Source: Burkholderia sp. 9120 (GTDB taxonomy: Bacteria; Pseudomonadota; Gammaproteobacteria; Burkholderiales; Burkholderiaceae). Taken from it: a stretch of 64,000 bases of DNA. The translations under genes were made by a program, and so were the position numbers. Location of the stretch: contig NZ_JQNA01000002.1 in assembly GCF_000745015.1 (NCBI RefSeq), positions 3,410,001-3,474,000 on the forward strand. Reading direction: 5' to 3'. Of the stretch, positions 19,452-29,164 are shown in pieces. The number at the start of each line of letters is the position of its first letter. The first letter of the stretch is position 1. A model generated the notes under the pieces. It was not told where the DNA came from, searched no databases, and saw only the letters and a list, made by a program, of their open reading frames with translations.

Positions 19452-21956
19452 ATGAACGCTCCGTCCCGTCCTTCTTCGTCCCGCGCGCCGTCGCGCCTGT
19501 CGCGCTTTGTCGAACGTTGCGCCGACACCATCATGCGGCACCGTCGCATTCTGCTGACGCTCTGCCTCGCGCTGACCGTCGCATTGGGTTGTTCCGCGAC
19601 GCGCTTGCGGCTCGATCCCGGGTTCAACAAGATGATCCCGATGCAGCACCCGTACATGCAGGTGTTCAACCGCTACGCGAGCGCTTTTCCCGGCGCCAAT
19701 ACCATACTCGTGAGCCTGCGCTGGAAAGGTCACGGCGATATCTACAACCAGGCGTTCATGGACGACCTGCGCCACGCCACCGACGATGTGTTCTTCATTC
19801 CCGGCGTGAATCGTTCGCGGGTGTTCTCGCTGTTCACGCCGAACGTGCGCTACACGGAGGTGACCGAAGCCGGTTTTCGCGGCGACGTGGTGGTGCCCGG
19901 CCAGTTCAGCAGCGCGAATCCGAACGATCTCGCCACCGTGCGTCGCAACGTCGCGCGTTCGGGGCAGATCGGCCGGCTGGTCGGCAACGATCTGCATTCC
20001 GCGCTGATCCGCGCGGAGTTGCGCGAGACCGATCCGACCACCGGCAAGCATCTCGACTACGGCGCGGTAGCGCGACAGCTCGACCAGATTCGCGCGCGCT
20101 ATTCGAATCAGGACGTCGAGGTCGACATTATCGGTTTTGCGAAACTCGTCGGCGATGTCGAGTCCGGTATTAGCGGGGTGATGGGGTTTTTCGCGCTGGC
20201 GTTCGTGATTACCGCCGGGTTGCTGCTGCTCTACACGCGTTCCATCAAGACCACCGCGCTCGCGCTGTTCGTCGCGTTGCTGCCGGTGGTGTGGCTGCTC
20301 GGCGCGCTGCCGGTGCTCGGACTCGGCATCGATCCGATGTCGATCCTCGTGCCGTTCCTGATCTTTTCGATCGGCGTCTCGCACGCCGTGCAGATGACGA
20401 ATGCGTGGAAGCAGGCGCTGGTGACCGGCATGCCGCCGGTGGATGCCGCGCGCGACGCGTTTCGCAAGCTGTTTGTGCCGGGCACCGTCGCGTTGCTGAC
20501 CAATGCGCTGGGCTTCATGGTGATCATGCGCATCCAGATCGAGATCGTGCGCGAACTGGGCGTGACCGCGTGCCTTGGCGTGCTGTTGATGATCATCACC
20601 AACAAGGTGTTTCTGCCGATTTTGCTGTCGTACACGCAGCTGGAAAAAACGACGTTGGCGCGCGCGCAGGCTCGCGCGGCGGCCGGGGGTAGCCGTCTGT
20701 GGACGCGTTTCGCGGTGTTTGCGCGGCCCGCGCCCGCTTTAGGCGTGTTCGTTGTCGCGCTGGTGCTGCTCGGCTTCGGCGCGAAGGCGTCGCGCGATCT
20801 GCAGATTGGCGACATTGGCTCCGGCGCGCCGGAATTGCGCGCCAACTCGCGCTACAACCTCGACAACGCGCGGATCACGAGTCAATACGACATTGGCGTC
20901 GACGCGCTCTCGGTGTTCGTCGAGACGATGGGTTTCGACGATGCCTGTCTGCACTATCCGGTGATGAGCGCGATTGAACGCTTCGAAATGGAGATGCGCG
21001 GCGTGGCGGGCGTGCAGTCGGTGGTGAGCGTGCCGTCGCTGGCGAAGATTTCGATTGCCGCGTTCAACGAAGGCAATCCGCGCTGGGGCGCATTGCCGCG
21101 TTCGAGTGATGGCTTGACCCAGGGCGCCAACGCGTTCGATCCCGACAACGGCATGAACACCGAAAACTGCCAGGTGATCCAGGTGTTGATTTACACCACG
21201 AATCACGAGGGCAAAACGATTGCGCACATTGTCGACGAGATCAAACGGCTGGCCGCGGAGGATCACACACCGAACGTGGCGTTCCGGCTCGGCGGTGGCA
21301 ATGTCGGTGTGATGGCGGCGACCAACGAAGCCGTGGCCGATGCCGAAGTGGCGATGCTGCTGTCGATCTTCGGTGCGATCGCGCTGCTGTGCGTCGTGAC
21401 GTTCCGCTCGTGGCGCGCGGTGTTGTGCATCGTGGTGCCGCTGACGGTGGTGTCGATTCTGTGCAACGCGGTGATGGCGTGGCTCGGCATCGGCCTCAAG
21501 GTCGCCACCTTGCCGGTGATTACGCTGGGCGTCGGCGTGGGCGTCGATTACGGCATCTATCTCTACGAACGTTTGCAGCATGAGGTGCGTGACGGCGCGA
21601 GCCTGCCGGATGCGTTCGCGGCCGCGATGCGCCAACGCGGCACCGCTGCGTTGTTCACGGCGGTGACGATGTTTATCGGCGTGGGCACGTGGGCGTTTTC
21701 CGCGCTGAAGTTCCAGGTGGATATGGGCGTGCTGCTCGCGTTCATGTTCCTCGTCAATCTGTTCGGCGCGGTGTTCCTGCTGCCGGCGCTGGCGGCCTGG
21801 CTCGGTGTGGAGCGTGCGGAGCGGCGTGCGGGTCGGGTGGAGAGCACCGGCGCCACCGTTGCCTCGCCTGACGGCGGCGCACGAGCGACTGCCGCTGCGG
21901 TGAAGGCGAACGAAGCCGCGACGTTCGAACACGGCAATTCGGCGCGCCAGGGCTAG
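19452..21956 (+). CDS. MMPL-family RND permease
   Basis: This is an 834-residue inner-membrane protein. It has one TM near residue 35, a large periplasmic loop, a block of five or six TMs at ~235-400, a second TM near 430, a second periplasmic loop, and a final five-TM block at ~640-800. This is the duplicated half-RND arrangement of MMPL/hopanoid-type transporters, with a sterol-sensing-domain-like first block. The ATG at 19452 has a GAGAAG site; an in-frame GTG lies at 19440. Together with the Asp-box protein upstream and DUF1329/DUF1302 proteins further on, it likely moves hydrophobic substrates, here plausibly steroids. The direction of transport cannot be read from sequence. Confidence 0.85.
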   Translation: MNAPSRPSSSRAPSRLSRFVERCADTIMRHRRILLTLCLALTVALGCSATRLRLDPGFNKMIPMQHPYMQVFNRYASAFPGANTILVSLRWKGHGDIYNQAFMDDLRHATDDVFFIPGVNRSRVFSLFTPNVRYTEVTEAGFRGDVVVPGQFSSANPNDLATVRRNVARSGQIGRLVGNDLHSALIRAELRETDPTTGKHLDYGAVARQLDQIRARYSNQDVEVDIIGFAKLVGDVESGISGVMGFFALAFVITAGLLLLYTRSIKTTALALFVALLPVVWLLGALPVLGLGIDPMSILVPFLIFSIGVSHAVQMTNAWKQALVTGMPPVDAARDAFRKLFVPGTVALLTNALGFMVIMRIQIEIVRELGVTACLGVLLMIITNKVFLPILLSYTQLEKTTLARAQARAAAGGSRLWTRFAVFARPAPALGVFVVALVLLGFGAKASRDLQIGDIGSGAPELRANSRYNLDNARITSQYDIGVDALSVFVETMGFDDACLHYPVMSAIERFEMEMRGVAGVQSVVSVPSLAKISIAAFNEGNPRWGALPRSSDGLTQGANAFDPDNGMNTENCQVIQVLIYTTNHEGKTIAHIVDEIKRLAAEDHTPNVAFRLGGGNVGVMAATNEAVADAEVAMLLSIFGAIALLCVVTFRSWRAVLCIVVPLTVVSILCNAVMAWLGIGLKVATLPVITLGVGVGVDYGIYLYERLQHEVRDGASLPDAFAAAMRQRGTAALFTAVTMFIGVGTWAFSALKFQVDMGVLLAFMFLVNLFGAVFLLPALAAWLGVERAERRAGRVESTGATVASPDGGARATAAAVKANEAATFEHGNSARQG

Positions 21957-21966
21957 CTGAAATACC

Positions 21967-21984
21967 TAGTCCGTCGAGACGATG
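21967..21984 (+). promoter_or_regulatory. Candidate steroid-regulon operator, copy b
   Basis: TAGTC-CGTCG-AGACGATG, 119 nt upstream of the kshA start codon and 10 nt after the MMPL gene ends. Same pattern as the copies at 3158, 30918 and 31830. Confidence 0.5.
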
Positions 21985-22103
21985 AACGAAGCGATGGCGG
22001 CGTCTATCGTCAGGCGTAAGCGCGCGGGTCCGCGCGCGGTCCAGACAGACCTATGACGGCGGCGGGCTGGTGGCGCCGCCTTTTCCATCGGAGGAGATAA
22101 GAG

Positions 22104-23180
22104 ATGTCCGCACGTCCCTACAAAATCGAAGCGCAACCGCTCGTGCAGCGCTATGCGCGCGGCTGGCATTGCCTGGGTCTCGCGAGCGACTACAAGGATG
22201 GCAAGCCGCACACGCTGAATATTTTCGGCCGGCGTCTCGCAGCGTTCATGGATTCGCACGGTCGCGTCAACGTGGTCGATGGCTTTTGTCCGCACATGGG
22301 CGGTGATTTGAGCGCCGGCCGCGTGGATGGCGATACCTTGGTGTGTCCGTTTCACGGCTGGCAGTGGGACGGCGACGGCAATTGCCAGTCGATTCCGTAT
22401 TGCAAGCGGATTCCGCCGAAGGCGAAGATCGGCACCTGGCAGACTTGCGAGCAGAACCAGTTGCTGTTCGTCTGGCACGACCCGGAGGGCAATCCGCCGG
22501 ACGAGGCCGTGACGATTCCGCGTATCGAAGCGTGCTTTTCCAACGACTGGTCCGCGTGGGTGGTGGACCGGATGGAGATCGGCACGAACTGTCGCGAACT
22601 GGTCGATAACATTTCCGACATGGCGCACTTTTCGACCGTGCATGGCGCGCCGGTCGATTACTTCGCCAACCTGTTCGAAGGCCACAAGGCGACGCAACTG
22701 CTGGTGGGTCGCAGCGAGCGCCTGGGCGACGACGAGCTGATTGCGCTGTCGACGTATTTCGGCCCCGCGTATCACATCACGGAAATGACGGGGCAGAGCG
22801 GGGGCCATCCGATTCATTCGATTCTGCTGAACTGCCATGTACCGACCGACATGAACAGTTTCGAGCTGCGTTATGGCGTGATGGTGAAGAAGGTGCCGGG
22901 ACTCTCCGACGAGCAGAACATGGAGATTGCGCGCGCGTATGCGAAGCAGGCGCAGGCCGCGTTCTACGAGGACGTCGCGATCTGGGACACGAAGACGCGG
23001 ATCGACAATCCGTTGCTGTGCGAGGGCGATGGGCCGCTGTATCAGATGCGCGACTGGTACTCGCAGTTCTATCTGGACGCGGCGGATGTGCGTCCGTCGA
23101 GCACGGCGCGCAAGGTGGTGGAGATCAAGGTGCGCGAGGGCGGTACGCCGCCGCCGTTGAGGCATGTGTTTGAGGCTTGA
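22104..23180 (+). CDS. kshA: Rieske oxygenase, KshA-like 3-ketosteroid 9-alpha-hydroxylase
   Basis: This 358-residue Rieske non-heme iron oxygenase has Rieske ligands Cys62-x-His64 and Cys81-x2-His84 (CPHMGG, CPFHGW). The mononuclear iron ligands appear as His175 and His180 (DMAHFSTVHG), with an Asp in EDVAIWD near 290-295. These segments match KshA, which hydroxylates C9 of androstadienedione and triggers opening of ring B. A GGAGGAG site precedes the ATG. The gene stands alone, with its own upstream candidate operator, and its reductase partner is probably encoded at 359. It could accept other 3-ketosteroids or CoA-linked side-chain substrates. Confidence 0.88.
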   Translation: MSARPYKIEAQPLVQRYARGWHCLGLASDYKDGKPHTLNIFGRRLAAFMDSHGRVNVVDGFCPHMGGDLSAGRVDGDTLVCPFHGWQWDGDGNCQSIPYCKRIPPKAKIGTWQTCEQNQLLFVWHDPEGNPPDEAVTIPRIEACFSNDWSAWVVDRMEIGTNCRELVDNISDMAHFSTVHGAPVDYFANLFEGHKATQLLVGRSERLGDDELIALSTYFGPAYHITEMTGQSGGHPIHSILLNCHVPTDMNSFELRYGVMVKKVPGLSDEQNMEIARAYAKQAQAAFYEDVAIWDTKTRIDNPLLCEGDGPLYQMRDWYSQFYLDAADVRPSSTARKVVEIKVREGGTPPPLRHVFEA

Positions 23181-23242
23181 GGTTTGAGGCTTGATGATTG
23201 AACGGAGGGCGGTGCATGCACCGCCTTCTTTCTTTTGCGGGT

Positions 23243-24070
23243 TCAGTTCGTGATGGGTTGCGCGGGCGGGGTGAGATAGTTGGCGCGGATCTTCGCGATA
23301 TCGATGTGGAGTACGTCGACGAGGTAGTGCTGCATGCCGCCGTATTGCTGGTCGATGACTTGCATGGATGCGCCGATGTAGTCGGGGTCGACGGTGAGTA
23401 GCGGGGCGACGACGTCGGGGGCGATGCCGAGTTTTTGCAGTTGCTCGGTGGCTTGGGCGTTGCTTGCTGCGTTGTAGCGGTTTGATTCGAGGTAGTTGGC
23501 GATTGTGGTGGGGCGGTCTACGCCGAGTGCGGACAACAGCAGGACTGTGGCGAAGCCGGTGCGGTCTTTGCCGGCGGTGCAGTGGTAGAGGATGGTTTTG
23601 TTGTCTTCGGCCAGTTTCAGGAAGTGGGCGAATTGGGGTTGGTAGTTGCTGGGGAACTGGCGGTAGAGGTTGAGCATGAAGTCGTGCATTTGCTCAGGGG
23701 TGGAGCGCTTGAGGAGTGGGATGATGGCTGAGGGCGCCAGGTTGCCGGCGAGGACTGGGTCGGATTGCCAGGGGAATTGTTCTGCGAAGGCTTTTTCTGA
23801 TGGCTGTTTTTCGCTTGCGGCGCGGAAGTCTACTATTGCGTCGAGGTGCATTGCCTGTAGGGTTTTTATGTCCTGCTTCGAGGCTTGGGAGGGGTTGCCG
23901 CTGCGGTAGAGGCGGTGAGGGGTTATTTGACTGCCGTCTTTGGTCTCTATGCCGCCCAGATCTCGGGTGTTCTGGATCTTTTCGAACTTTATGTACTGGT
24001 CGGTGGGGTGCGCGTTCGCGCTGATTGATATTGTTAGCAGTAAGGTCGGTAGAAGTTTTGATTTGGGCAT
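23243..24070 (-). CDS. Exported tyrosine-phosphatase-like protein (Y_phosphatase3 family)
   Basis: This 275-residue protein starts at the ATG at 24070, which has an AGGAAC site upstream. The frame runs back to 24193 but reads into a repeat element. A signal peptide covers residues 1-21. The N-terminal NTRDLGGI motif near residue 35 and the active-site loop HCTAGKDRTG (Cys-x5-Arg) near 170 identify the bacterial tyrosine/dual-specificity phosphatase family (LipA/PtpB-like). Its place in a steroid cluster is odd. Codon choice is richer in T/A at third positions than in most neighbours, and a palindromic repeat element lies directly upstream, suggesting it arrived separately. Confidence 0.85.
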   Translation of the reverse strand: MPKSKLLPTLLLTISISANAHPTDQYIKFEKIQNTRDLGGIETKDGSQITPHRLYRSGNPSQASKQDIKTLQAMHLDAIVDFRAASEKQPSEKAFAEQFPWQSDPVLAGNLAPSAIIPLLKRSTPEQMHDFMLNLYRQFPSNYQPQFAHFLKLAEDNKTILYHCTAGKDRTGFATVLLLSALGVDRPTTIANYLESNRYNAASNAQATEQLQKLGIAPDVVAPLLTVDPDYIGASMQVIDQQYGGMQHYLVDVLHIDIAKIRANYLTPPAQPITN

Positions 24071-24089
24071 TTTTTTGTTCCTTTTAGAG

Positions 24090-24924
24090 AGGTGTTTTGC
24101 CTGCGTGGCGCTTCTTTTCTGGGCTCTCTTTGGTGTTGGCCTTTCCTTGTGTTCACGGTGGTCTATTAGTGATCCCCCTGTGCGGGGGGGCACCTACTTT
24201 TCTTTGCCTGCCGCAAAGAAAAGTAGGCAAAAGAAAGCGGCTCACACCGCCAGCTCTTAAGTGGGTTTCGTGGTACTCCACCATTAGTGGTGCATCTGGA
24301 ATCCGTGCTCTCGCGCATTTGGCGTTAGTGACAAAGGCGTCATTCTTCCGGCGGCGCTTCGCGCGCCGCGGCGGTTGTTCAAGCAAGACCCCTGCTAAGT
24401 GGGTCTCCCGCGCAGCCACGGTAGTGGTGCATCTGGAATCCGTGCTCTCGCGCATTTGGCGTCAGTGACAAAGGTGTCATTCTTCCGGCGACGCTTCGCG
24501 CGCCGTGGCGCCTGTTCGTCAAATCGGCGGTCTTTACCGGTGGTGGCACCTGATTCGGCAATCAGTCTGGGCATCTAGCCGAGGCGAAGCCGAGGGCCCC
24601 CGCCGCGCGAAAACGAGCCGAGTGTTGCAAAGCCGACCGTTCCGCGAGCGCGTAGCGCGACGCGGGATGAATGACTGCTGTGTCACGAGCGCGGAGTGTG
24701 CGGGGGCACGGATTCCAGATGCACCACTACCGGTGGTAAACCACGAAACCCACTTAAGAGCTGGCGGTGTGAGCCGCTTTCTTTTGCCTACTTTTCTTTG
24801 CGGCAGGCAAAGAAAAGTAGGTGCCCCCCCGCACAGGGGGATCGCTAATAGACCACTAACAACACAAGGAAAGGCCAACACCACAGAGAGCACAAACAAG
24901 AAGCGCCGCGCAGGCAAAACACCT
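24090..24924. repeat. Large palindromic repeat element (219-bp inverted arms with internal direct repeats)
   Basis: Near-identical inverted arms of 219 bp lie at 24090-24308 and 24706-24924. Each arm contains a smaller palindrome, CTACTTTTCTTTGC/GCAAAGAAAAGTAG. The 397-bp centre, extended into the left arm, holds an 83-bp direct repeat (24285-24367 and 24422-24504). No transposase frame is recognisable; open frames here are repeat-derived. The element fills the space between the phosphatase and hsaF genes, and the right arm ends on the first base of the hsaF stop codon complement. It resembles a non-autonomous (MITE-like) genomic repeat. Confidence 0.8.
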
Positions 24925-25949
24925 CAACCCGCCCGCAATTTAGCAAGCGTAAGCGCCGTATCTTCAATCATATCCTCCTGCCCCCCAACAAGCCTCTGCC
25001 TCCCAAGCTCAACCAGAATATCCCTGGCAGGAACCCGATACTTAGCCTCAGCCCGCTTAGCAAAAAGTAAGAAAGACGAATACACCCCAGCATACCCAAG
25101 CGTCAGCGCATCTCTATCAAGCCGAATAGGCGCATCCATAATAGGCACAACAAGATCCTCAGCCACATCGGAGATGCGAAACACATCCACCCCGGTATGA
25201 ATCTCCATCCGCTCACAGACCGCGACAAACACTTCCATCGGCGTATTCCCAGCCCCAGCCCCAAGCCCGGCCGCAGCCGCATCAATCCGATTAGCCCCTG
25301 CAGCCACAGCAGCAATAGAATTCGCCACGCCCATCGCGAGATTGTGATGCCCATGAAACCCAAGCTCAGTCTCAGGACGCAACGCCTCGCGCACCCGGCT
25401 AATCCGCGCAGTCACATCGTCGGGCAACATATGCCCCGCGGAGTCGGTGATATAGATGCAATTCGCCCCATACGACTCCATCAGCTTCGCCTGCGCAACC
25501 AGCTCCCCAGCCGGCGACATATGCGCCATCATCAGAAAACCAACCGTATCCATGCCAAGCTTGCGCGCTAACCCAATGTGCTGCTCGGACACATCCGCCT
25601 CGGTACAGTGCGTCGCCACCCGTATCGTATGCACGCCAAGATCGTGCGCCATCCGCAAATGCTCGACCGTCCCAATGCCCGGTATCAACAACGCGGAGAC
25701 CTTGGCCTGCTTCAACTCGGCAATCACCGCACTCAAATAAGCCTCGTCGGTATGCGCCGGAAAACCATAATTCACCGACGCACCGCCCAAGCCATCGCCA
25801 TGCGTGACTTCAATCAACGGCACACCGGCTGCATCGAGACCGCGCGCAATGCCGCGCATCTGGTCCAGCGAAATCTGATGACGCTTCGGATGCATGCCGT
25901 CGCGCAACGTCATGTCGTGTACGGTAATTCGCGTTCCTGCTAATGACAT
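24924..25949 (-). CDS. hsaF: 4-hydroxy-2-oxoacid aldolase, HsaF/MhpE-like
   Basis: This 341-residue DRE-TIM metallolyase has an N-terminal [12 protein letters not shown] motif (Arg and metal-binding Asp) near residue 15 and [11 protein letters not shown] (metal-binding His pair) near 200. It cleaves the 4-hydroxy-2-oxoacid from steroid ring A/B degradation to pyruvate plus an aldehyde and hands the aldehyde to HsaG, encoded 9 bp upstream. A GGAGCGACC site precedes the ATG. The C-terminal two-thirds use many T- and G-ending codons (CCT, CTT, GGG, TTT), unlike hsaG and hsaE. The stop codon abuts the repeat element. Confidence 0.9.
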   Translation of the reverse strand: MSLAGTRITVHDMTLRDGMHPKRHQISLDQMRGIARGLDAAGVPLIEVTHGDGLGGASVNYGFPAHTDEAYLSAVIAELKQAKVSALLIPGIGTVEHLRMAHDLGVHTIRVATHCTEADVSEQHIGLARKLGMDTVGFLMMAHMSPAGELVAQAKLMESYGANCIYITDSAGHMLPDDVTARISRVREALRPETELGFHGHHNLAMGVANSIAAVAAGANRIDAAAAGLGAGAGNTPMEVFVAVCERMEIHTGVDVFRISDVAEDLVVPIMDAPIRLDRDALTLGYAGVYSSFLLFAKRAEAKYRVPARDILVELGRQRLVGGQEDMIEDTALTLAKLRAG

Positions 25950-25958
25950 GGTCGCTCC

Positions 25959-26855
25959 TTAGGCGGTGGTGGATGCGGCGAGCATCTGTTGGGCGAAGAC
26001 TTCCGCCGTGCGCGCGGCAGCGGCGGTCATGATGTCGAGATTGCCGGCGTATTTCGGCAGATAGTCGCCGAGACCTTCCACTTCCATGAACACGGAAACG
26101 CGTCGGCCGTCGAATACGGGGCCGTTTTTCAGCGTGTAGCCGGGCACATATTGGCGCACCTCGTCGACCATCGCATGCACGGACGCGGTGATCGCGTCGA
26201 CGTCGGGATCGCTCTTGGTCAAACAATGAATCGTGTCGCGCATGATCAGCGGCGGCTCGGCCGGGTTGATCACGATGATCGCCTTGCCCACCGCCGCGCC
26301 GCCAATCTGCTCGATCGCCAGTGACGTGGTGCGGGTGAACTCGTCGATATTCTTGCGCGTGCCGGGACCGACCGAACGCGACGACACCGTCGCGACAATC
26401 TCGCCGTACACCACGCGCTGCACACGCGACACGGCATGCACCATCGGAATGGTCGCCTGGCCGCCGCATGTCACCATGTTGACGTTCATCACCTGCTGGT
26501 CGTTCTGCGCGGCAAGGTTCACCGGCGGCACGCAGAACGGGCCGATTGCGGCAGGCGTCAGGTCGATCACGCGCACGCCGCGCGAGATCAGCTTGTCGGA
26601 ATGCTCGCGGTGGACGTAGGCGGAAGTGGCGTCGAACGCAATGCGGATGTCGTCGGCGGCGAGATGCGGCAGCAAGCCGTCTATGCCGTCGGCGGTGGTC
26701 TTCAATCCCAGCTCGCGGGCGCGTGCGAGACCTTCCGACGCCGCGTCCACACCGACCATCCAGACCGGTTCGAGCACCGCGCTGCGGCGCAGCTTGTACA
26801 GCAGATCGGTGCCGATGTTGCCGGGCCCGATCAACGCGCATTTGATCTTGCTCAT
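25959..26855 (-). CDS. hsaG: Acylating acetaldehyde/propanal dehydrogenase, HsaG-like
   Basis: This 298-residue CoA-acylating aldehyde dehydrogenase is of the BphJ/MhpF/DmpF type. An N-terminal Rossmann motif [10 protein letters not shown] is near residue 11 and the catalytic Cys is in [12 protein letters not shown] near 130. A conserved [11 protein letters not shown] segment is near 225. It converts the aldehyde released by HsaF to acyl-CoA, normally in a complex with the aldolase that channels the aldehyde. In the steroid pathway the product would be propionyl-CoA. It lies between hsaE and hsaF on the same strand. Confidence 0.9.
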   Translation of the reverse strand: MSKIKCALIGPGNIGTDLLYKLRRSAVLEPVWMVGVDAASEGLARARELGLKTTADGIDGLLPHLAADDIRIAFDATSAYVHREHSDKLISRGVRVIDLTPAAIGPFCVPPVNLAAQNDQQVMNVNMVTCGGQATIPMVHAVSRVQRVVYGEIVATVSSRSVGPGTRKNIDEFTRTTSLAIEQIGGAAVGKAIIVINPAEPPLIMRDTIHCLTKSDPDVDAITASVHAMVDEVRQYVPGYTLKNGPVFDGRRVSVFMEVEGLGDYLPKYAGNLDIMTAAAARTAEVFAQQMLAASTTA

Positions 26856-26889
26856 TCAATGCATCCTTTAGTGAAAGACGGTCAAGCAA

Positions 26890-27672
26890 TCAGACGAAGC
26901 GCACCGAACAACCGCCGATGCCTTCGATATGCATCTCCAGCACGTCGCCGCCAGTAACAGGAATCAACGCCGCGAGCGAACCCGACAGCACGACCTCGCC
27001 GGCGAGCAGCGGCACGCCGAGTTCGCCGAGCGTATTCGCGAGCCACGCGACGGCGTCGGCGGGGTGGCCGAGCGCGGCGGCGCCGACGCCCTCCGCGACG
27101 CGCGCGCCGTTTTTGTCGAGCGTCATGCGGCAGGCGGCGAGATCCAACGCGTCGGGCGATACGCGCTCGTGGCCGAGCACGTAGACGCCGCACGACGCGT
27201 TGTCGGCGACCGTGTCGCCAATGCGGATCGCCCAGTCGCGAATCCGCGAATCGACGATTTCGAAGCACGCGCCGACGGCGTCGGTGGCGGCGAGCACGGC
27301 TTCGCGTGTCACGCCTGGGCCGCGCAGATCGTGTTTCAGGTAGAACGCGATTTCACCTTCGGCGCGCGGCGCGATCAGCGTGTCGATCGGAATCGCCTCG
27401 CCGGCGACGTAGTGCATGCCCGACAGCAAAATGCCGAAGTCCGGCTGATGAACGCCGAGCATGTTCTGCACGGCCGCGCTCGTCAGGCCGATCTTCTTGC
27501 CGACGACAGTCTCGCCCGCATCGATCCGGCGCGCGATGAAATGCTGTTGCACCCGGTAAGCGTCGGCGAGCGGCAAGCCGTCCGCGCGCGCGGAGAACGG
27601 TGCGATCGGCGCGCGGTCGAGCCAGGCGCGATAAAGCGTGTCGCCGAGTTCGGCGTGAAGGGTCGAGGTCAT
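26890..27672 (-). CDS. hsaE: 2-hydroxypentadienoate-type hydratase, HsaE-like
   Basis: This 260-residue protein belongs to the FAH-fold hydratase/decarboxylase family (BphH, MhpD, HsaE). The metal-binding acidic residues sit in the GEIAFYLK segment near residue 105 and the VDSRIRDW segment near 150. A GKKIGLTS block is near 60. It hydrates the dienoate released by HsaD, giving the substrate for HsaF. The frame runs back to an ATG at 27750, but the ATG at 27672 gives the family length, so it was chosen. No strong ribosome binding site is visible at either. Confidence 0.87.
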   Translation of the reverse strand: MTSTLHAELGDTLYRAWLDRAPIAPFSARADGLPLADAYRVQQHFIARRIDAGETVVGKKIGLTSAAVQNMLGVHQPDFGILLSGMHYVAGEAIPIDTLIAPRAEGEIAFYLKHDLRGPGVTREAVLAATDAVGACFEIVDSRIRDWAIRIGDTVADNASCGVYVLGHERVSPDALDLAACRMTLDKNGARVAEGVGAAALGHPADAVAWLANTLGELGVPLLAGEVVLSGSLAALIPVTGGDVLEMHIEGIGGCSVRFV

Positions 27673-27772
27673 CGCAGTGTTGAATGGCTGGGTTAGAAGC
27701 GGGCCGTTGGCGTCACACACGAACTGAGTTGCAACGGCCCGGGCTCCCATGCGCCTGAAAGCGCAGGCGGGT

Positions 27773-29164
27773 TTAGTTGCCCGCGCCGCGAATCGCGTCG
27801 GGCGAGAAGTACGCTTCGGTCAGTTGCGAGCCGCGCGTAAGCACCGGCATCGGTTCCTGATTCGACAGACGGTCGGCGTAATAGGCGCCCGAAATCAGAT
27901 CGTGATAGAACACCGCGGTCGAATAGAACGACCTGGCGTCGAACGCATACAGCGTCGGCGCGAGGTTCGTGCGCCACAGCGTGCCGCGTGCGTCGTAGTT
28001 GTCGGCGGCAACGGCATTCCATGTGTCTTCGTCGAGATACAGCACACGTTTCGCGTATTGATGGCGATAGCCGGACTTCAGCGTCGCCTGCAATACCCAC
28101 ACGCGATGCAGTTCGAAGCGCATGTACTGGGTATTCTCGTGACCCTTGGTCAGCAGATCGGTGTACTTGATCGACGGGTCCATCAGCTTGTAGTTGTCGT
28201 ACGGCACGTAGACCTCGCGCTTGCCGACGATCTTCCAGTCGTAGCGTTCGCCCGAGCCGTTGAACAGGCGGTCGTCGTCGACGGTGCGGAAACCGCCGGG
28301 GCCTTCGGGCTGGTCGAAACCGAATTCGGGCGCCTGGCGCACGCGTCGCGTGCCGGGGTTATATGACCAGGTACGGCGCGTGTCGGAGCCTTCCTGGTCC
28401 CACATTTCATAGCCGGTGATAATCGTGCCGCGGTCGGACAGCGGCAACATGGTGGTCTGACGGAAGAAGCTCTTCGCGTTCAGTGCATTCTTCGGATCGA
28501 AATGGTCCGCGCTGCGCGGCCCGTAAATCGCGTATTGCACCTTGCCCCATGCAATATTGCCGTCCGGATAGACGACCGCCTGGTCGTAGGTCGCGGTTTC
28601 GCCTTCAATCGCCGACGCGAAGCGCAGATCCCACATCGCTTCCACGCCACTCTTCGGCACCGGGAACGGCGTGACCGGCGGGAAATCCTTCAGGCCGTTC
28701 TGGTCTTTCGTCATCGTCGTGTTCGGCGCGTACTGGCGAATGTCCTTGTACACGGCGTCGCCGTAGCTGAAATCGCGGTGGCTCGGATAGACCGGAATCT
28801 TGAACGTGTCGGGATATTTCTTCAGCAGCGCTTTTTCGCCGTCGGTCAAACGCGCTTCATATTGCTGCATGTTTTGCGCGGTAATCACGAAGAGCGGCTT
28901 CTCGCTCGCATACGGATCGGGGAAGCGTTGCCCCGCTTTATAGTCGACGCCTGGCGGCGTGCCGAACCATTTGCCGCTCCACGCGGGGATCGTGCCGTCG
29001 GCGTTGCCCGCGCGTTCGGCACCCATCGGCGTGAGGGGGCCTTCGAGTTTGGCGAGATCTTCCGGGCTGGTTTTGGCGAACGACGGGGTGCCTAATGAGG
29101 CAGCGAGCGCGGCGCCCACGGCGAACACGCAGACACGCAGGGCGGGATTGAAAATTCGACTCAT
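27773..29164 (-). CDS. DUF1329-family exported protein
   Basis: This 463-residue protein has a signal peptide ending near SFA (residues ~28-30). The mature part is rich in Trp, Tyr and Asp and matches the DUF1329 family, whose members are predicted periplasmic or outer-membrane-associated beta proteins distantly like LolA/LolB lipid carriers. The ATG at 29164 has an AGAGGA site 7 nt upstream and is chosen over a TTG at 29170. DUF1329 genes regularly neighbour DUF1302 and MMPL permease genes, as here. A role as a periplasmic carrier for a hydrophobic compound is an inference. Confidence 0.82.
   Translation of the reverse strand: MSRIFNPALRVCVFAVGAALAASLGTPSFAKTSPEDLAKLEGPLTPMGAERAGNADGTIPAWSGKWFGTPPGVDYKAGQRFPDPYASEKPLFVITAQNMQQYEARLTDGEKALLKKYPDTFKIPVYPSHRDFSYGDAVYKDIRQYAPNTTMTKDQNGLKDFPPVTPFPVPKSGVEAMWDLRFASAIEGETATYDQAVVYPDGNIAWGKVQYAIYGPRSADHFDPKNALNAKSFFRQTTMLPLSDRGTIITGYEMWDQEGSDTRRTWSYNPGTRRVRQAPEFGFDQPEGPGGFRTVDDDRLFNGSGERYDWKIVGKREVYVPYDNYKLMDPSIKYTDLLTKGHENTQYMRFELHRVWVLQATLKSGYRHQYAKRVLYLDEDTWNAVAADNYDARGTLWRTNLAPTLYAFDARSFYSTAVFYHDLISGAYYADRLSNQEPMPVLTRGSQLTEAYFSPDAIRGAGN

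Noticed and set aside
24285..24504. Direct repeats as a CRISPR array
   Set aside because: Only two 83-bp copies, no short regular repeats with unique spacers, and no cas genes in the window.
24505..25200. Open frame of 231 codons across the repeat element and hsaF
   Set aside because: The first part is translated from the palindromic repeat and the second is antisense to hsaF, which has full aldolase motifs.
26890..27750. Longer hsaE starting at 27750
   Set aside because: The extra 26 residues lack similarity to the family, whose members start at the position of the ATG at 27672.
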